Assembly (NCBI RefSeq): GCF_002554705.1 | Contig: NZ_PDEP01000007.1 | Location: forward strand, 62,001 to 126,000 | Origin: Longimonas halophila | Lineage (GTDB): Bacteria > Bacteroidota > Rhodothermia > Rhodothermales > Salinibacteraceae | Direction of reading: 5' to 3' | DNA length: 64,000 nt | Shown here: in pieces, positions 7,722-16,119 of the stretch | How the letters are laid out: the number at the start of each line of letters is the position of its first letter | Numbering within the stretch: the stretch's first letter is position 1 | Translations under genes and position numbers: made by a program | The notes under the pieces: model-generated | What the model was told of the DNA's origin: nothing | What the model saw: only the letters and a program-made list of their open reading frames with translations | Databases searched by the model: none

Positions 7722-9815
7722 ATGGCCAACAAAGGCTTAAGCAATATAAAAGGCGTCTCCAAGCAAGACAAGGAGATGATTGAGAACATTGAGACCATGA
7801 TGGGCCCCGAGCCCGAAGACATGGGCCTCATGAAGAACGTGTTCTGGGGACGCTTCCGCGAGGACCTGGTCTTTCCGTATCCGCGCGAGTCGAAGGAGGA
7901 GCGCGACACCTGCGATGCGCTGCTGGAGGAGCTGGAAGACTACCTCGAAAACGAGCATCCGGCCGTTGAAATCGACCAGGAAGAGCACATTCCGGAGTGG
8001 TGCATTGAGCGCCTCTTCGACATGGGCGTGATGGGCATGATCATCCCCGAAGAGTATGGCGGACTCGGGCTGGGCGTGACCAGCTACAACCGCGTGCTGG
8101 AGCTGATCGGCAAGCACTGCGCCTCGACCGCAGTGATGGTGTCGGCGCATCAGTCCATTGGATGCAAAGCGCTCGTCATGTTCGGCAATGAGGAGCAGAA
8201 AGATGAGTATCTGCCCATGGTGGCGCGCGAGAAGCTCTCTGCGTTCTGTCTGTCGGAGCCGAACGTGGGCTCGGATGCGGCGGGGCAAGAGTCGTTCTCG
8301 GTGAAGACCGAAGACGGCGACTACGTCCTGAACGGCGAGAAGAAGTGGTCCACCTCGGGCGCACTCAGCGGGCTCTTTACCGTGATGTGCAAGAACATGG
8401 TCAAGAACCCCGACACGGGCGAGCTGGAGCAGAAGGGCGTGAACGCGCTCATCTGTACGCCGGATATGGAGGGCGTGGAGATCTTTGAGAAGAACCGCTC
8501 GAAGACCGGGATTCGCGGCACGTGGCAGGCGCGCATCCGCTTCAACGATGTGCGGGTGCCCAAAGAAAACATGCTGCACAAAGAGGGCCGCGGCCTGAAC
8601 GTGGCGCTATCGTGCCTGAACTACGGACGCTGCACGCTCTCGGCGGGCGTTACGGGCGCGGCGAAAGCGGCCATGGACCAGGGCATTAAGTGGGCGCAGA
8701 CGCGCTACCAGTTCAAGCGTCCGATTTCGGACTTTGAGCTCGTGCGTCAGAAGGTGGCCCGCATGTCGGCGCTCGTCTACGCGATGGATGCCATGCTCTA
8801 TATGATGACGGGCATGCTCGACCGCGGCGACAAAGACATCATGGTCGAAACCGCCATCACGAAGGTCTTCTGCTCGCACTACGGGTGGGAGGTCATCAAC
8901 GAGGTGATGCAGATCATGGGCGGCGAAGGCTACATGACCGAGCACGAACTGGAGCGCTCCTGGCGCGACAACCGCATCCACGCCATTGTGGAGGGCTCGA
9001 ACGAGGTCATGCAGTCGTTCATCTTTGCGTACGGCGGCAAGAAGCTGGCCGAGCAGATGGTGTCGGTGCAAGATGCGCTGACGTGGGACACCGACGAGGG
9101 CATCAGCGACAACCTGTCGCGCATCCTCACGGCAGCCACGAATCCGACGGTCATGTCGAAGGCGCTGCCGCTGGCCGGACAACTCTTCATGGGCATCAAG
9201 CCGAAGGCGCCTGAGGTGCGCAGCGTGCATCCCGCGCTTCGCTCGCAGGCCCAGACGCTGTCAACGCTCATCCAGAAGCACTCGCACTACTTCAAGATGG
9301 CGAGCAAGTGGGAGCGCGAGAAGATTGTGGAGCACCAGGCGCAGCAAGCGCGCGTGGCCGACAACGCGATCTACCTCTACGCGATGATCACCTCGCTCTC
9401 GAAGATGGACGACCAGCTCCGCACCGGCGAGTACGGTCCCGAGTTTGAGCGTGACCGCGCGGCGTTTGAGTACCTGTTCGACTGGTTCGAGAACAAGATC
9501 CACGAGAACTTCGGCCAGCTGCGCCACAACGCCGACGACAGCATGCGCAAGGCCGCCGAAGCCGCGCTGCGCTTCAACGACACGCTGCCGAACAAGGACT
9601 TCTACATCCACGAAGGCAGTCCGCTCGGACGCGACGCGGGCAAGGAGACGCCCACCGAGCACATCAAGCAGTTCCCCGGCGACGGCGTCGACCCGCGCAC
9701 GCAAGACCGCGCGCCCGGCGAAACCGACGAACTGGAGCTTGAGGACGTGCCTGCCGCTTCCGGCGATGGCGCCCCCGAAGAGCCCAAGCCTGCTGCCGAA
9801 GACGGCGTGGCGTAA
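7722..9815 (+). CDS. Acyl-CoA dehydrogenase with long C-terminal extension
   Basis: A 697-residue FAD-dependent acyl-CoA dehydrogenase that introduces the first double bond in fatty acyl-CoA beta-oxidation. The N-terminal helical and middle beta domains are clear (GVMGMIIPEEYGGLG; FCLSEPNVGSDAAGQE for FAD contact). The C-terminal helical domain contains GGEGYMTE and AIVEGSNEVM, where Glu424 is at the position of the catalytic base. Beyond residue about 450 there is a second helical domain, as in very-long-chain enzymes. The last 60 residues are a Pro/Glu/Asp-rich acidic tail typical of salt-adapted proteins. It appears monocistronic, with a strong terminator at 9850-9887. Confidence 0.9.
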   Translation: MANKGLSNIKGVSKQDKEMIENIETMMGPEPEDMGLMKNVFWGRFREDLVFPYPRESKEERDTCDALLEELEDYLENEHPAVEIDQEEHIPEWCIERLFDMGVMGMIIPEEYGGLGLGVTSYNRVLELIGKHCASTAVMVSAHQSIGCKALVMFGNEEQKDEYLPMVAREKLSAFCLSEPNVGSDAAGQESFSVKTEDGDYVLNGEKKWSTSGALSGLFTVMCKNMVKNPDTGELEQKGVNALICTPDMEGVEIFEKNRSKTGIRGTWQARIRFNDVRVPKENMLHKEGRGLNVALSCLNYGRCTLSAGVTGAAKAAMDQGIKWAQTRYQFKRPISDFELVRQKVARMSALVYAMDAMLYMMTGMLDRGDKDIMVETAITKVFCSHYGWEVINEVMQIMGGEGYMTEHELERSWRDNRIHAIVEGSNEVMQSFIFAYGGKKLAEQMVSVQDALTWDTDEGISDNLSRILTAATNPTVMSKALPLAGQLFMGIKPKAPEVRSVHPALRSQAQTLSTLIQKHSHYFKMASKWEREKIVEHQAQQARVADNAIYLYAMITSLSKMDDQLRTGEYGPEFERDRAAFEYLFDWFENKIHENFGQLRHNADDSMRKAAEAALRFNDTLPNKDFYIHEGSPLGRDAGKETPTEHIKQFPGDGVDPRTQDRAPGETDELELEDVPAASGDGAPEEPKPAAEDGVA

Positions 9816-9845
9816 GCTGCAACGGACATAACAGCTGTACCACAC

Positions 9846-10075
9846 CACTGCCCGGTGCTCTTTGCGGAGCATCGGGCGGTTTTTTTGTTGGGGGAAAGCG
9901 ACAGGACGTGCATGCTGCGCATATCTGTCGCAGACATGTAGAATAGTCCCCGATGCCAGATAGACAGCCCCCGGCGTGCCGCAGGAGACATGCGTCGCCC
10001 TACAAAAACGAGATGCAGATCGGGAGGCGGTGCCGTTCGTCTCGAACGGTTCCCGCTAAACGCCAAGGAGATGGT
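9846..10075 (+). repeat. Dispersed repeat R2, copy A
   Basis: About 220 bases from the terminator stem through GTTGGGGGAAAGCGACAG, GTGCATGCTGCGC, TATCTGTCGCAGACATGTAG and CGGTTCCCGCTAAACGCCA. They are matched in the same orientation by 12546-12765 with scattered mismatches. The two copies bracket the gene pair 10928-12471. Confidence 0.7.
9850..9887 (+). terminator. Rho-independent terminator
   Basis: The hairpin CCCGGTGCTC, loop TTTGCG, GAGCATCGGG (one G-T pair) is followed by CGG and seven T. It lies 35 bases after the acyl-CoA dehydrogenase stop. The same stem begins repeat R2 (copies at 9846 and 12546). Confidence 0.85.
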
Positions 10076-10927
10076 TTCCCCGACAGGAGTCGGGCGAAGG
10101 GTCTCTACAATATCGGCCCAGGATGCGCTCTACGAACATCGCTTCCCCCCTGGCAGAAGCAGGCGACTCACGGGCCGGGACACCTCCACATGAAGTGCTG
10201 CGTCAGATCCCCCCTCAGTCGCTGCGCGACAGCCCCCCGCTCCAGGGGAGCGGCTTGGGGTGGCGCGCTTTTCCTTGTCTTTCTCTGCGCTAAACACGCA
10301 CGGAGTCCGGGGCCACAGGGGGCGAGACTCTGCTCACCATGACACGATTGGGGGATGATGCCAGGGTAACCATCAAAATGAGGATTGACAGAGCACTCAG
10401 GAGAGGTCTTTTATCAGGAAGGTCCTCTCTATCTTTGCGAAAGGTTTTCAAATTGGTTAGGCTTTGAGTGTCCATAGATGCAGCGGGTAGCGGTTCAATG
10501 CTAAGTGATGGAGGAAACATGACAGTAGCCGGAGAACGTGCACCGAATGCTATCGGTGCTGGGAGCGCCGACCGGCGCGGACGAACGGAGGACCGTTCGC
10601 CCCAGTCAACGTTTTTATCAGAAGGCCATGACTTAAGGTCTATCCACTACCCAGAATGTTTTCGTGTAGCTGCTATCGTCATGGGGAGCGCAGTGAAGCC
10701 TCTCAGATCACGCGGTCGGAGGATCTGCTCCGGGGATGCGCAATGCGGTGCTCCAGTGTAGGACGCGATGCCAAGCGTGCACGGTCGGCGTTGAGATCCT
10801 TCCCCCCGACAATCGTCGGGGGTCAGGATGACCTGCGGATGGGGGCTGCAGCGCTACTCTATGAAGAAAAGCCCCCTGTTGACCGAGTGCCTGCTTTTCA
10901 GTCAAAAACCATCTTCCATAAAAGGTT
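10076..10927. other. Gene-free repeat-rich stretch (R1 copy B, R3 copy A)
   Basis: No convincing gene is seen here. Positions 10322-10395 are R1 copy B, inverted relative to 6264-6335. Positions 10488-10650 are R3 copy A (GAGGAAACATGACAGTAGCC, ATCGGTGCTGGGAGCGCCG, GGACCGTTCGCCCCAG), repeated at 30712-30900. Positions 10200-10260 contain CCCCCCTCAGTCGCTGCGCG and AGCCCCCCGCTCC, a palindromic block of a kind often dispersed in bacterial genomes. A possible short leader for the gene at 10928 ends with AAAAGGTT. Confidence 0.5.
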
Positions 10928-12052
10928 ATGAACAATAAAGAAATCGTTTTCCTTGTCCTGATCTTGATCATGGGCTGTGGAAGTGAGGAGCCCGCCCCTC
11001 GGGACTGGCCGATTCACTCCGGTGATGACGTGCTTGAGCATGTCGATACCGTTCCTGATCTCGGTGATCCCCAGGACTTCATTGTGTTAGGAGATACAAC
11101 GATGTATCTCGTGGACTGGGCAATCAACGGATTGCACCGATATGATTTGCAGTCTGACAGTCTCTCTGAAGGAACGGGATTCGGGCAAGGACCCGGCGAA
11201 ATAAACAGGGAAGCGAATTATTTCCTGGCGTCGTTGTCTGAAACCGATATCTGGTTACATGATCACGGGAATCGGCGCATCACCGTATACAACCGCAACC
11301 TGGAGCCCTCGAATCAGACATCGATTAGTGGCGTCCTCCGCAGTATCCCGGTCAGCGATTCTACGTTTGCAACCGTCCCTTTTAACGGTGACGTGTTAGC
11401 TGACCTTCGCCCCTTTCGACCGGACCTGGACCGGATAGAGGCAGAAGACACGACATCAACCATTTGGACGTACCCTGTGCGAAACCAGGACCCGTTCCAA
11501 GAAGCAGGAAGAAACCTTGCGCTCCAGTACGGGCCGATGACTGCATGCGGTGGGGAGGTCGTTACGGCGTTCGATTATGCGTCGTATCTTGCCCGTATTG
11601 ATACAGAGGGCGTGCACATCATGGACAGCACTCCAGAGCACATAGCGTTTCCCGTTGATCCCGATCTTCCTGATGAGCCATGGGTGCGAATGCCAAACTG
11701 GTTTAACCCGCGCGGTACGCTTGACGTGGCATGCAACAACGATTTCATTTATGCTCTCTTTTCTGGAGAAAGCGTTTCCCGTTCAAGAGTCAGAACCCTG
11801 GATCTGTCTGGACGCCTAACGGCTGCAAAACGAGCTGAATTGCGTGCGCAGATAGAGCAGTCAGATCGGTTACACGTTTATGATCGTGACGACGGTGCCT
11901 TTCTCTACGAGGTCCAGCTACCTGTCAAAGCACGTCAGGTCGCTGCTACCGAGGATCATCTCTACCTGCTTGTGCACAAAGAGGAGGACGTTGAGATCGC
12001 ACAGTACTCCTGGGTCGCAAACCCTACAACTAAAAACGATCAACCCTCATGA
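10928..12052 (+). CDS. Six-bladed beta-propeller lipoprotein
   Basis: A 374-residue protein with a lipoprotein signal (MNNKEIVFLVLILIMGCGSE; lipobox IMGC, Cys17). It has repeated beta-strand blocks typical of Bacteroidota six-bladed propeller lipoproteins, including the conserved GFGQGPGEI turn after the first blade (residues 83-93) and RIT-V-NRNLEPSNQ in the next. It is probably anchored in the outer membrane or periplasm. Family members are widespread but their ligands are mostly unknown. The stop codon overlaps the start of the next gene (ATGA at 12049-12052), implying co-translation with the membrane protein. Codon use is less GC-biased than in the neighbours, suggesting acquisition. Confidence 0.75.
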   Translation: MNNKEIVFLVLILIMGCGSEEPAPRDWPIHSGDDVLEHVDTVPDLGDPQDFIVLGDTTMYLVDWAINGLHRYDLQSDSLSEGTGFGQGPGEINREANYFLASLSETDIWLHDHGNRRITVYNRNLEPSNQTSISGVLRSIPVSDSTFATVPFNGDVLADLRPFRPDLDRIEAEDTTSTIWTYPVRNQDPFQEAGRNLALQYGPMTACGGEVVTAFDYASYLARIDTEGVHIMDSTPEHIAFPVDPDLPDEPWVRMPNWFNPRGTLDVACNNDFIYALFSGESVSRSRVRTLDLSGRLTAAKRAELRAQIEQSDRLHVYDRDDGAFLYEVQLPVKARQVAATEDHLYLLVHKEEDVEIAQYSWVANPTTKNDQPS

Positions 12053-12471
12053 GTAAATTTATAAATATACCAGTTATACGTAGAACAGCCAGCCTGCTCG
12101 TATTCGTTCTACTCATATTAAGTATAGTTAGCAAGACATCTACCGTATACAACGAACTGGCCTTTAGCAATCAAGCGGATGGCGTAATCATTACCGTTCT
12201 CATTACAGGGTTGCTTGTACAGAGCCTTGGAGCCACGGGGCTGTATCTCCCTTCATGGTTGCTCGGCAGATCTGTAGCGTTTAAGGCGTTGTATCTCATA
12301 TCTGGTGCCGAGCTTATGATATACATCGCCAGCATGGCCATGATCAATCAGCCTGATATCTGCGATACAATCGTTGGTGATCGGCCAGGTCGCATGGTCT
12401 TAGGCCAAGTGTGCTTTTTGGTTCTATTGGGAACGCTTCATATACTGGAACACCAAACCATGAAAAGTTGA
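12049..12471 (+). CDS. Four-helix membrane protein, MauE/DoxX-like
   Basis: A 140-residue protein with four hydrophobic segments at about residues 13-28, 45-63, 75-97 and 114-131. The topology and N-terminal LLVFVLLILSIVSKTSTVYN recall the MauE/DoxX-like group, in which a lone lysine follows the first helix (K29). Such proteins often sit beside secreted redox or lipoprotein partners. The start overlaps the propeller gene stop by four bases, so the two are surely one operon. The family assignment is tentative, since no catalytic cysteine pair is evident. Confidence 0.55.
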   Translation: MSKFINIPVIRRTASLLVFVLLILSIVSKTSTVYNELAFSNQADGVIITVLITGLLVQSLGATGLYLPSWLLGRSVAFKALYLISGAELMIYIASMAMINQPDICDTIVGDRPGRMVLGQVCFLVLLGTLHILEHQTMKS

Positions 12472-12545
12472 TTCTGCCATAAGTTGCACAGCTGGTCCTG
12501 TAAGATAACAGTCCGCTTGCCTCCAGCAAGCTTGAAGACATTCCC

Positions 12546-12765
12546 ACTGCCCGGTGCTCGTTACGGAACATCGGGCGGCTTTTTGTTGGGGGAAAGCGAC
12601 AGGGCGTGCATGCTGCGCGTATCTGTCGCAGACATGTAGAACAGTCCCCGATGCCAGGTAGACAGCGCCCGGGCGTGCCGCAGGAGAAGCATATCGCCCT
12701 ACAAAGCGGGATGCAGTGCCGTTCGTCCCGAACGGTTCCCGCTAAACGCCAGGGAGTTCCTTCCC
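12546..12765 (+). repeat. Dispersed repeat R2, copy B
   Basis: Direct copy of 9846-10075, sharing CACTGCCCGGTGCTC, GTTGGGGGAAAGCGACAG, GTCGCAGACATGTAG and GAACGGTTCCCGCTAAACGC. Its stem is less perfect than in copy A, but it may still terminate the 10928-12471 operon. Confidence 0.7.
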
Positions 12766-13181
12766 CCCGACAGTGTACGTGTTTATCGATCTATAGCTCG
12801 GGACACGTGCAGTGTCGACAGTGGCCGGCACAAGTTGCCGATAGTATTTGCTCAAAAGATCGCCGGGGACGCAAGCGGTACCGACAGTGGTCGGCACAGG
12901 TTACCCGGCTATGAGCACCCTTAGCCTGGGATCAGCAGCGAAGCGCTGGGAGCACCGCGACCGAGTACTCCTGGGGTGCGGATATCCCGGGCGGACTTCT
13001 TCTACCAACAGCCGTCGGTATCAGGGCGCTCCGAGCGGCCCTGCTGGGCTGGGGCCGTAGCTCATGCCTCTGGTGCTACGAACCTTTATCGTGGTTCTCG
13101 TTTCGCCCCACCGGCGCTCGCTCTCACCTGTAAACTGGAGCCCAAACAGGTTCTTAGGAGAAAGCAGAGGTGCCAATCCAA

Positions 13182-13210
13182 GTAGAGACGTCCCAGTGGG
13201 ACGTCTCTAC
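13182..13210. repeat. 29-base perfect palindrome, copy 1
   Basis: Arms GTAGAGACGTCCCA and TGGGACGTCTCTAC are perfect 14-base complements around a central G. It lies 10 bases beyond the stop of the gene at 13221-13889 and could fold in that mRNA's 3' end. A near-identical copy lies inside a coding region at 27478-27506. Confidence 0.85.
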
Positions 13211-13220
13211 TGTATCTCCC

Positions 13221-13889
13221 CTACTCCCAGAACTGCATCCAGAAGAGAATCGTCACGATGAGCATCACCACGCTCAAGAAAAGGTTGGTGGCGGTAATCC
13301 AGCCTTGCTGAATCTGTGCGAGCTTGTCCTGGCAGAGCTGGTACGCACGGTCGTATGCCTGATTGGCATCGTCGAGCACGATCGTCGTGAAGTGCTCCGC
13401 GTTAGTGTTGGGCGTGTCAGGATCAGCGGCAATGACCAGTGCGAGTTCTTTCACGTCGCGCTCCAGGTTACGCAACTGCGGCTGCAGGCGGCCCAGCGTG
13501 CTCCTCAAGCGGTTGAGTCGACGTCGGCTCTTCAGGTTGTAGAACGAGGTGGAGCACGCGTACGCCTCATGCAGCACGTCGTTGAGCTGCTCATCGAGCG
13601 CGCGACCGGCCCGAATGAGCTGTGCCACCCAACTCCAGTACTCTTCCCAGCTTAGGTCCCATGCCTCCGGATCGTCCAGTACGTCAGCCAGGGTAAGCCG
13701 CTCTATTTCTGGCCCCTCTGTGTCCCCGAAGGCTTCGCGTAGCGCATCGCCCTGCTGGTAGCCGGGCCCTTCTGTGTTTATGGGCTCTTTCGTTTGTTCT
13801 TTGAGGCCATCTGAGTCAGCAGTAGGCTTGGGTGGGACCGCATCGGCATCCATGGTAAGCGAAGCATTGGGTGTCACAAACAGCGTCAA
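13221..13889 (-). CDS. Hypothetical protein with C-terminal membrane anchor
   Basis: A 222-residue protein of no recognised family. Residues 1-75 are acidic and low in complexity. Residues 85-195 are predicted helical and coiled-coil-like (SRRRLNRLRSTLGRLQPQLR region). The last 20 residues (ATNLFLSVVMLIVTILFWMQ) form a single membrane helix followed by only three residues, a tail-anchored layout. A second ATG at 13853 (MDADAV) is a possible start. The bulk is probably cytoplasmic. The methyltransferase upstream (13997) is on the same strand but 107 bases away. Confidence 0.6.
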   Translation of the reverse strand: MTLFVTPNASLTMDADAVPPKPTADSDGLKEQTKEPINTEGPGYQQGDALREAFGDTEGPEIERLTLADVLDDPEAWDLSWEEYWSWVAQLIRAGRALDEQLNDVLHEAYACSTSFYNLKSRRRLNRLRSTLGRLQPQLRNLERDVKELALVIAADPDTPNTNAEHFTTIVLDDANQAYDRAYQLCQDKLAQIQQGWITATNLFLSVVMLIVTILFWMQFWE

Positions 13890-13996
13890 GGGGATACGCA
13901 GGTACGCATCCCCCTGTACAGCGTTGGCTCATTTCCAGATGCTTCATGCAAGCCCCGTCATGCGCAGATGTTGATGCCTGAAGCGCACGCTCAGGG

Positions 13997-14542
13997 CTAC
14001 CGTTCGCGGCGAAAGAGCTGGTGGAGGTGTCCGTTGGATGCGTCAGGCCCTGATTCTTCGGTGCGTGAGGCCGCCTCGGCCAGGTGATGCCGCTGCCCCC
14101 ACGCAATGAGCGCCTCCTGCGTCGTAGGCCATCTCGGCTCGTCGTCTGGTACCGGCACTGCGGACGGATCCAGCCCCAGCACGGCCCACCCGCCGGGTTT
14201 GAGCACGCGCTGCACCGCGTCGAAGGCAATGTCGGGCGTGGTGTCGGCATATGTGTTCAGGTGCGGCGCAACGACCCAGTCAAACACCGAGTCGGGGTAG
14301 TCGTCCAGCGCCGGCACGCACGGCTGCACGCACTCGGTGGCTTCCGACGGATCTTCCATCAGGTTGGCGATGGCCGAGCGGGTGGCGTGCACAGCCTCCG
14401 CATCCGCACTGCACGCATGCACCGGGAATCCGAGCCGGAGCAGCGGGGCCGTGTAGCGCCCGTCGGTACAGCCCAGCACCAGGACATAGCGGTCTACGGG
14501 CACCGAGGCCAGCGTGCGCAGCACATAGTCGCGATAGCTCAT
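13997..14542 (-). CDS. Class I SAM-dependent methyltransferase
   Basis: A 181-residue protein with Rossmann methyltransferase motifs: motif I VLVLGCTDGRY at residues 20-30, an acidic residue after strand 2 (HACSADAEAV), and the post-motif VLKPGGWAVLGLD typical of methyltransferase domain 11. The substrate cannot be told from sequence. It starts 40 bases downstream of the hemH stop on the same strand and may be co-transcribed with hemH. It is shorter than most family members (about 200-250 residues) but appears complete. Confidence 0.7.
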   Translation of the reverse strand: MSYRDYVLRTLASVPVDRYVLVLGCTDGRYTAPLLRLGFPVHACSADAEAVHATRSAIANLMEDPSEATECVQPCVPALDDYPDSVFDWVVAPHLNTYADTTPDIAFDAVQRVLKPGGWAVLGLDPSAVPVPDDEPRWPTTQEALIAWGQRHHLAEAASRTEESGPDASNGHLHQLFRRER

Positions 14543-14581
14543 GGTGCATGCCTCTATTCGGAAGAACGCACGTGCAGACGG

Positions 14582-15913
14582 TTACGCATCTTTTTTCGGT
14601 GCTTTCGGCTCCGCATCGGTCCCCGATGGCGCCCCTACGGCCGCCTGCAGGTCATCCGTCCAGCACCGCGCTTCGGTGACGCACTCGCAGTTGGGGCAGC
14701 GCACATCGCGCTCGTCTTGCGGATAGCGCGGTAGTTCGTCGAGCGGCTTCAGCGGATACTGCCCGTCAGGAGCGCCGTCGCCGCCATGCCGAAGCGTATT
14801 TACATCGACCGGATAGTTGAGCTGCGCCATGGTCGACTCCGCCAGTGCCTCAATAAAGAGCGGGTGGCTGTTGAGTCCAGACGTCACCTCGTAGCGTTCG
14901 ATGCCAAACTCCTCGGCTTCCTCGCGGACCTCGATGTCGAGTTCGAAGCTGGTTTCGACGTGGTCGGTTACGAACGCCACCGGAATCACCAGCACGTTCT
15001 CAACGTCGTGCTCCTCGGCGAGCTCCTCCAGTTTGTCGGGTGTAGAGGGCGTAAGCCACTGTGCCGGGCCCACCTTGCTCTGGAAGGCGGTGTGGAAGGG
15101 ATAGTCGTGCTCGCGGTACTTCATGAGCTGGTTCACCGTCGAGTGCACCAGGCAGCAGTACGGATCGCGGCGCTCGGTCATCTCTTTGAGCGGCGTGCCG
15201 TGCGCGCTGAACAGCAGATGCACGTCTTCGCGCTCATCCGGCGTAAAGCGCTGCAGGCCCTCGTCGATCCGCTCCGAGAGCGCCCGGATGTACTTCGGAT
15301 TCGTCGCGTACTCGAATACCGTGGTAGTTGGATACTCAGGCAGTGAGCCCTCCTCTTCGAGCGCTTTCCAGAGCACAAGCGAGGAACCGGTGGTCGTCTT
15401 CGAGTAGTGCGGATACAGCGGCAGCAGCACCACCTTGTCGACGCCGTCTTCCTTCATCTCGCGGACAGCATCTTCGCTGAACGGCTTCCAGTACCGCATT
15501 GCGATGTACGTCTTAAAGTCGACATCGGCAGCCTGACCGTAGTGGCGATTCAGGTGGTCGCCCAGCGCCTTTGACTGCTCACGCGTGAGGCGGTTGATGG
15601 GCGATCCGCCCCCGATCATCTCGTAGTCTTCGCGCACAAACTTCGAGCGGCGCGAGGCGATGAACTTGCAGAGCCAGTCGCGGATGAACGTCTGCCCAAT
15701 CAGCGGGATGTCGATGATCGCCGGATCCATGAACAGGTTGTACAGGAACGGCTCTACATCCTCAAGGGTGTCGGGCCCGCCCAGGTTCATCATCACCACA
15801 CCGACCGTGTCTCCTTGCTCAATATCGAGCGGAGTCGTGGGGAAGTACGTGCCGCGAATGATGCGCTTGTCGTATTCGTATACGCTCAGAAACTCGCGAG
15901 GGGTCATAAGCAC
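14582..15913 (-). CDS. hemH: Ferrochelatase with C-terminal cysteine cluster
   Basis: A 443-residue enzyme inserting Fe(II) into protoporphyrin IX (or coproporphyrin III, depending on the pathway used). Family blocks include VVMMNLGGPDTLEDVEPFLYNLF (start near residue 39), GGGSPINRLT, LLFSAHGTP with catalytic His238, and FVTDHVETSFELDIE with the acidic face Glu320/Glu324. The protein is longer than typical 320-residue ferrochelatases. After residue 370 it carries a tail with cysteines 406, 409, 411 and 417 (C-x2-C-x-C-x5-C), which could bind a [2Fe-2S] cluster as known in some bacterial ferrochelatases, or zinc. hemF lies 2.3 kb upstream on the same strand. Confidence 0.92.
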   Translation of the reverse strand: MLMTPREFLSVYEYDKRIIRGTYFPTTPLDIEQGDTVGVVMMNLGGPDTLEDVEPFLYNLFMDPAIIDIPLIGQTFIRDWLCKFIASRRSKFVREDYEMIGGGSPINRLTREQSKALGDHLNRHYGQAADVDFKTYIAMRYWKPFSEDAVREMKEDGVDKVVLLPLYPHYSKTTTGSSLVLWKALEEEGSLPEYPTTTVFEYATNPKYIRALSERIDEGLQRFTPDEREDVHLLFSAHGTPLKEMTERRDPYCCLVHSTVNQLMKYREHDYPFHTAFQSKVGPAQWLTPSTPDKLEELAEEHDVENVLVIPVAFVTDHVETSFELDIEVREEAEEFGIERYEVTSGLNSHPLFIEALAESTMAQLNYPVDVNTLRHGGDGAPDGQYPLKPLDELPRYPQDERDVRCPNCECVTEARCWTDDLQAAVGAPSGTDAEPKAPKKDA

Positions 15914-16024
15914 GGCCCTTGCATGAGGGGGAAAGTTGAATCGGCGTACTGATTATGCCCTCTGAGCGCCGTTCAGTTCCTACAGGGCGTTGAACTTTCG
16001 CCTAATCAATTCCCCATTACAGCG

Positions 16025-16051
16025 GCGGATGCAAGGGCCACTTGCATCCGC
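16025..16051. terminator. Strong hairpin between symporter and hemH
   Basis: Perfect 11-base stem GCGGATGCAAG / CTTGCATCCGC with a five-base loop GGCCA. It lies about 70 bases past the symporter stop and 110 bases before the hemH start, both on the minus strand. No T-tract follows, so it may be a processing or attenuating hairpin rather than a classical terminator. Confidence 0.5.
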
Positions 16052-16119
16052 GCTGCATGCGTACTAAAAGGACGAAAGGGCGTGCTGATTGTGCCGCTCC
16101 GGTATGTTGCGCGATCCGG

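Larger units (their letters stand above)
12472..13220. other. Gene-free mosaic of dispersed repeats
   Basis: No gene is seen. In order it contains R2 copy B (12546-12765, with an imperfect terminator-like stem at 12550-12585 followed by five T), R6 copy A (12861-12913, GACGCAAGCGGTACCGACAG), R5 copy A (12926-12998, inverted relative to 48107-48177) and the 29-base palindrome at 13182-13210. Each block recurs elsewhere in the window, so this region appears to have been assembled by serial repeat insertion. Confidence 0.6.

Noticed and set aside
10656..10931. Rightward reading frame of 91 codons upstream of the propeller lipoprotein
   Set aside because: It runs through repeat R3 surroundings, has no recognisable domain and no ribosome site, and overlaps the lipoprotein start.
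13170..13655. Rightward 161-codon frame containing VETSQWDVST
   Set aside because: It lies antisense to the tail-anchored protein gene, which has the more protein-like sequence; the shared peptide comes from the palindrome.
16025..16051. Iron- or heme-responsive element upstream of hemH
   Set aside because: Only a simple perfect hairpin is seen; nothing ties it to iron control.
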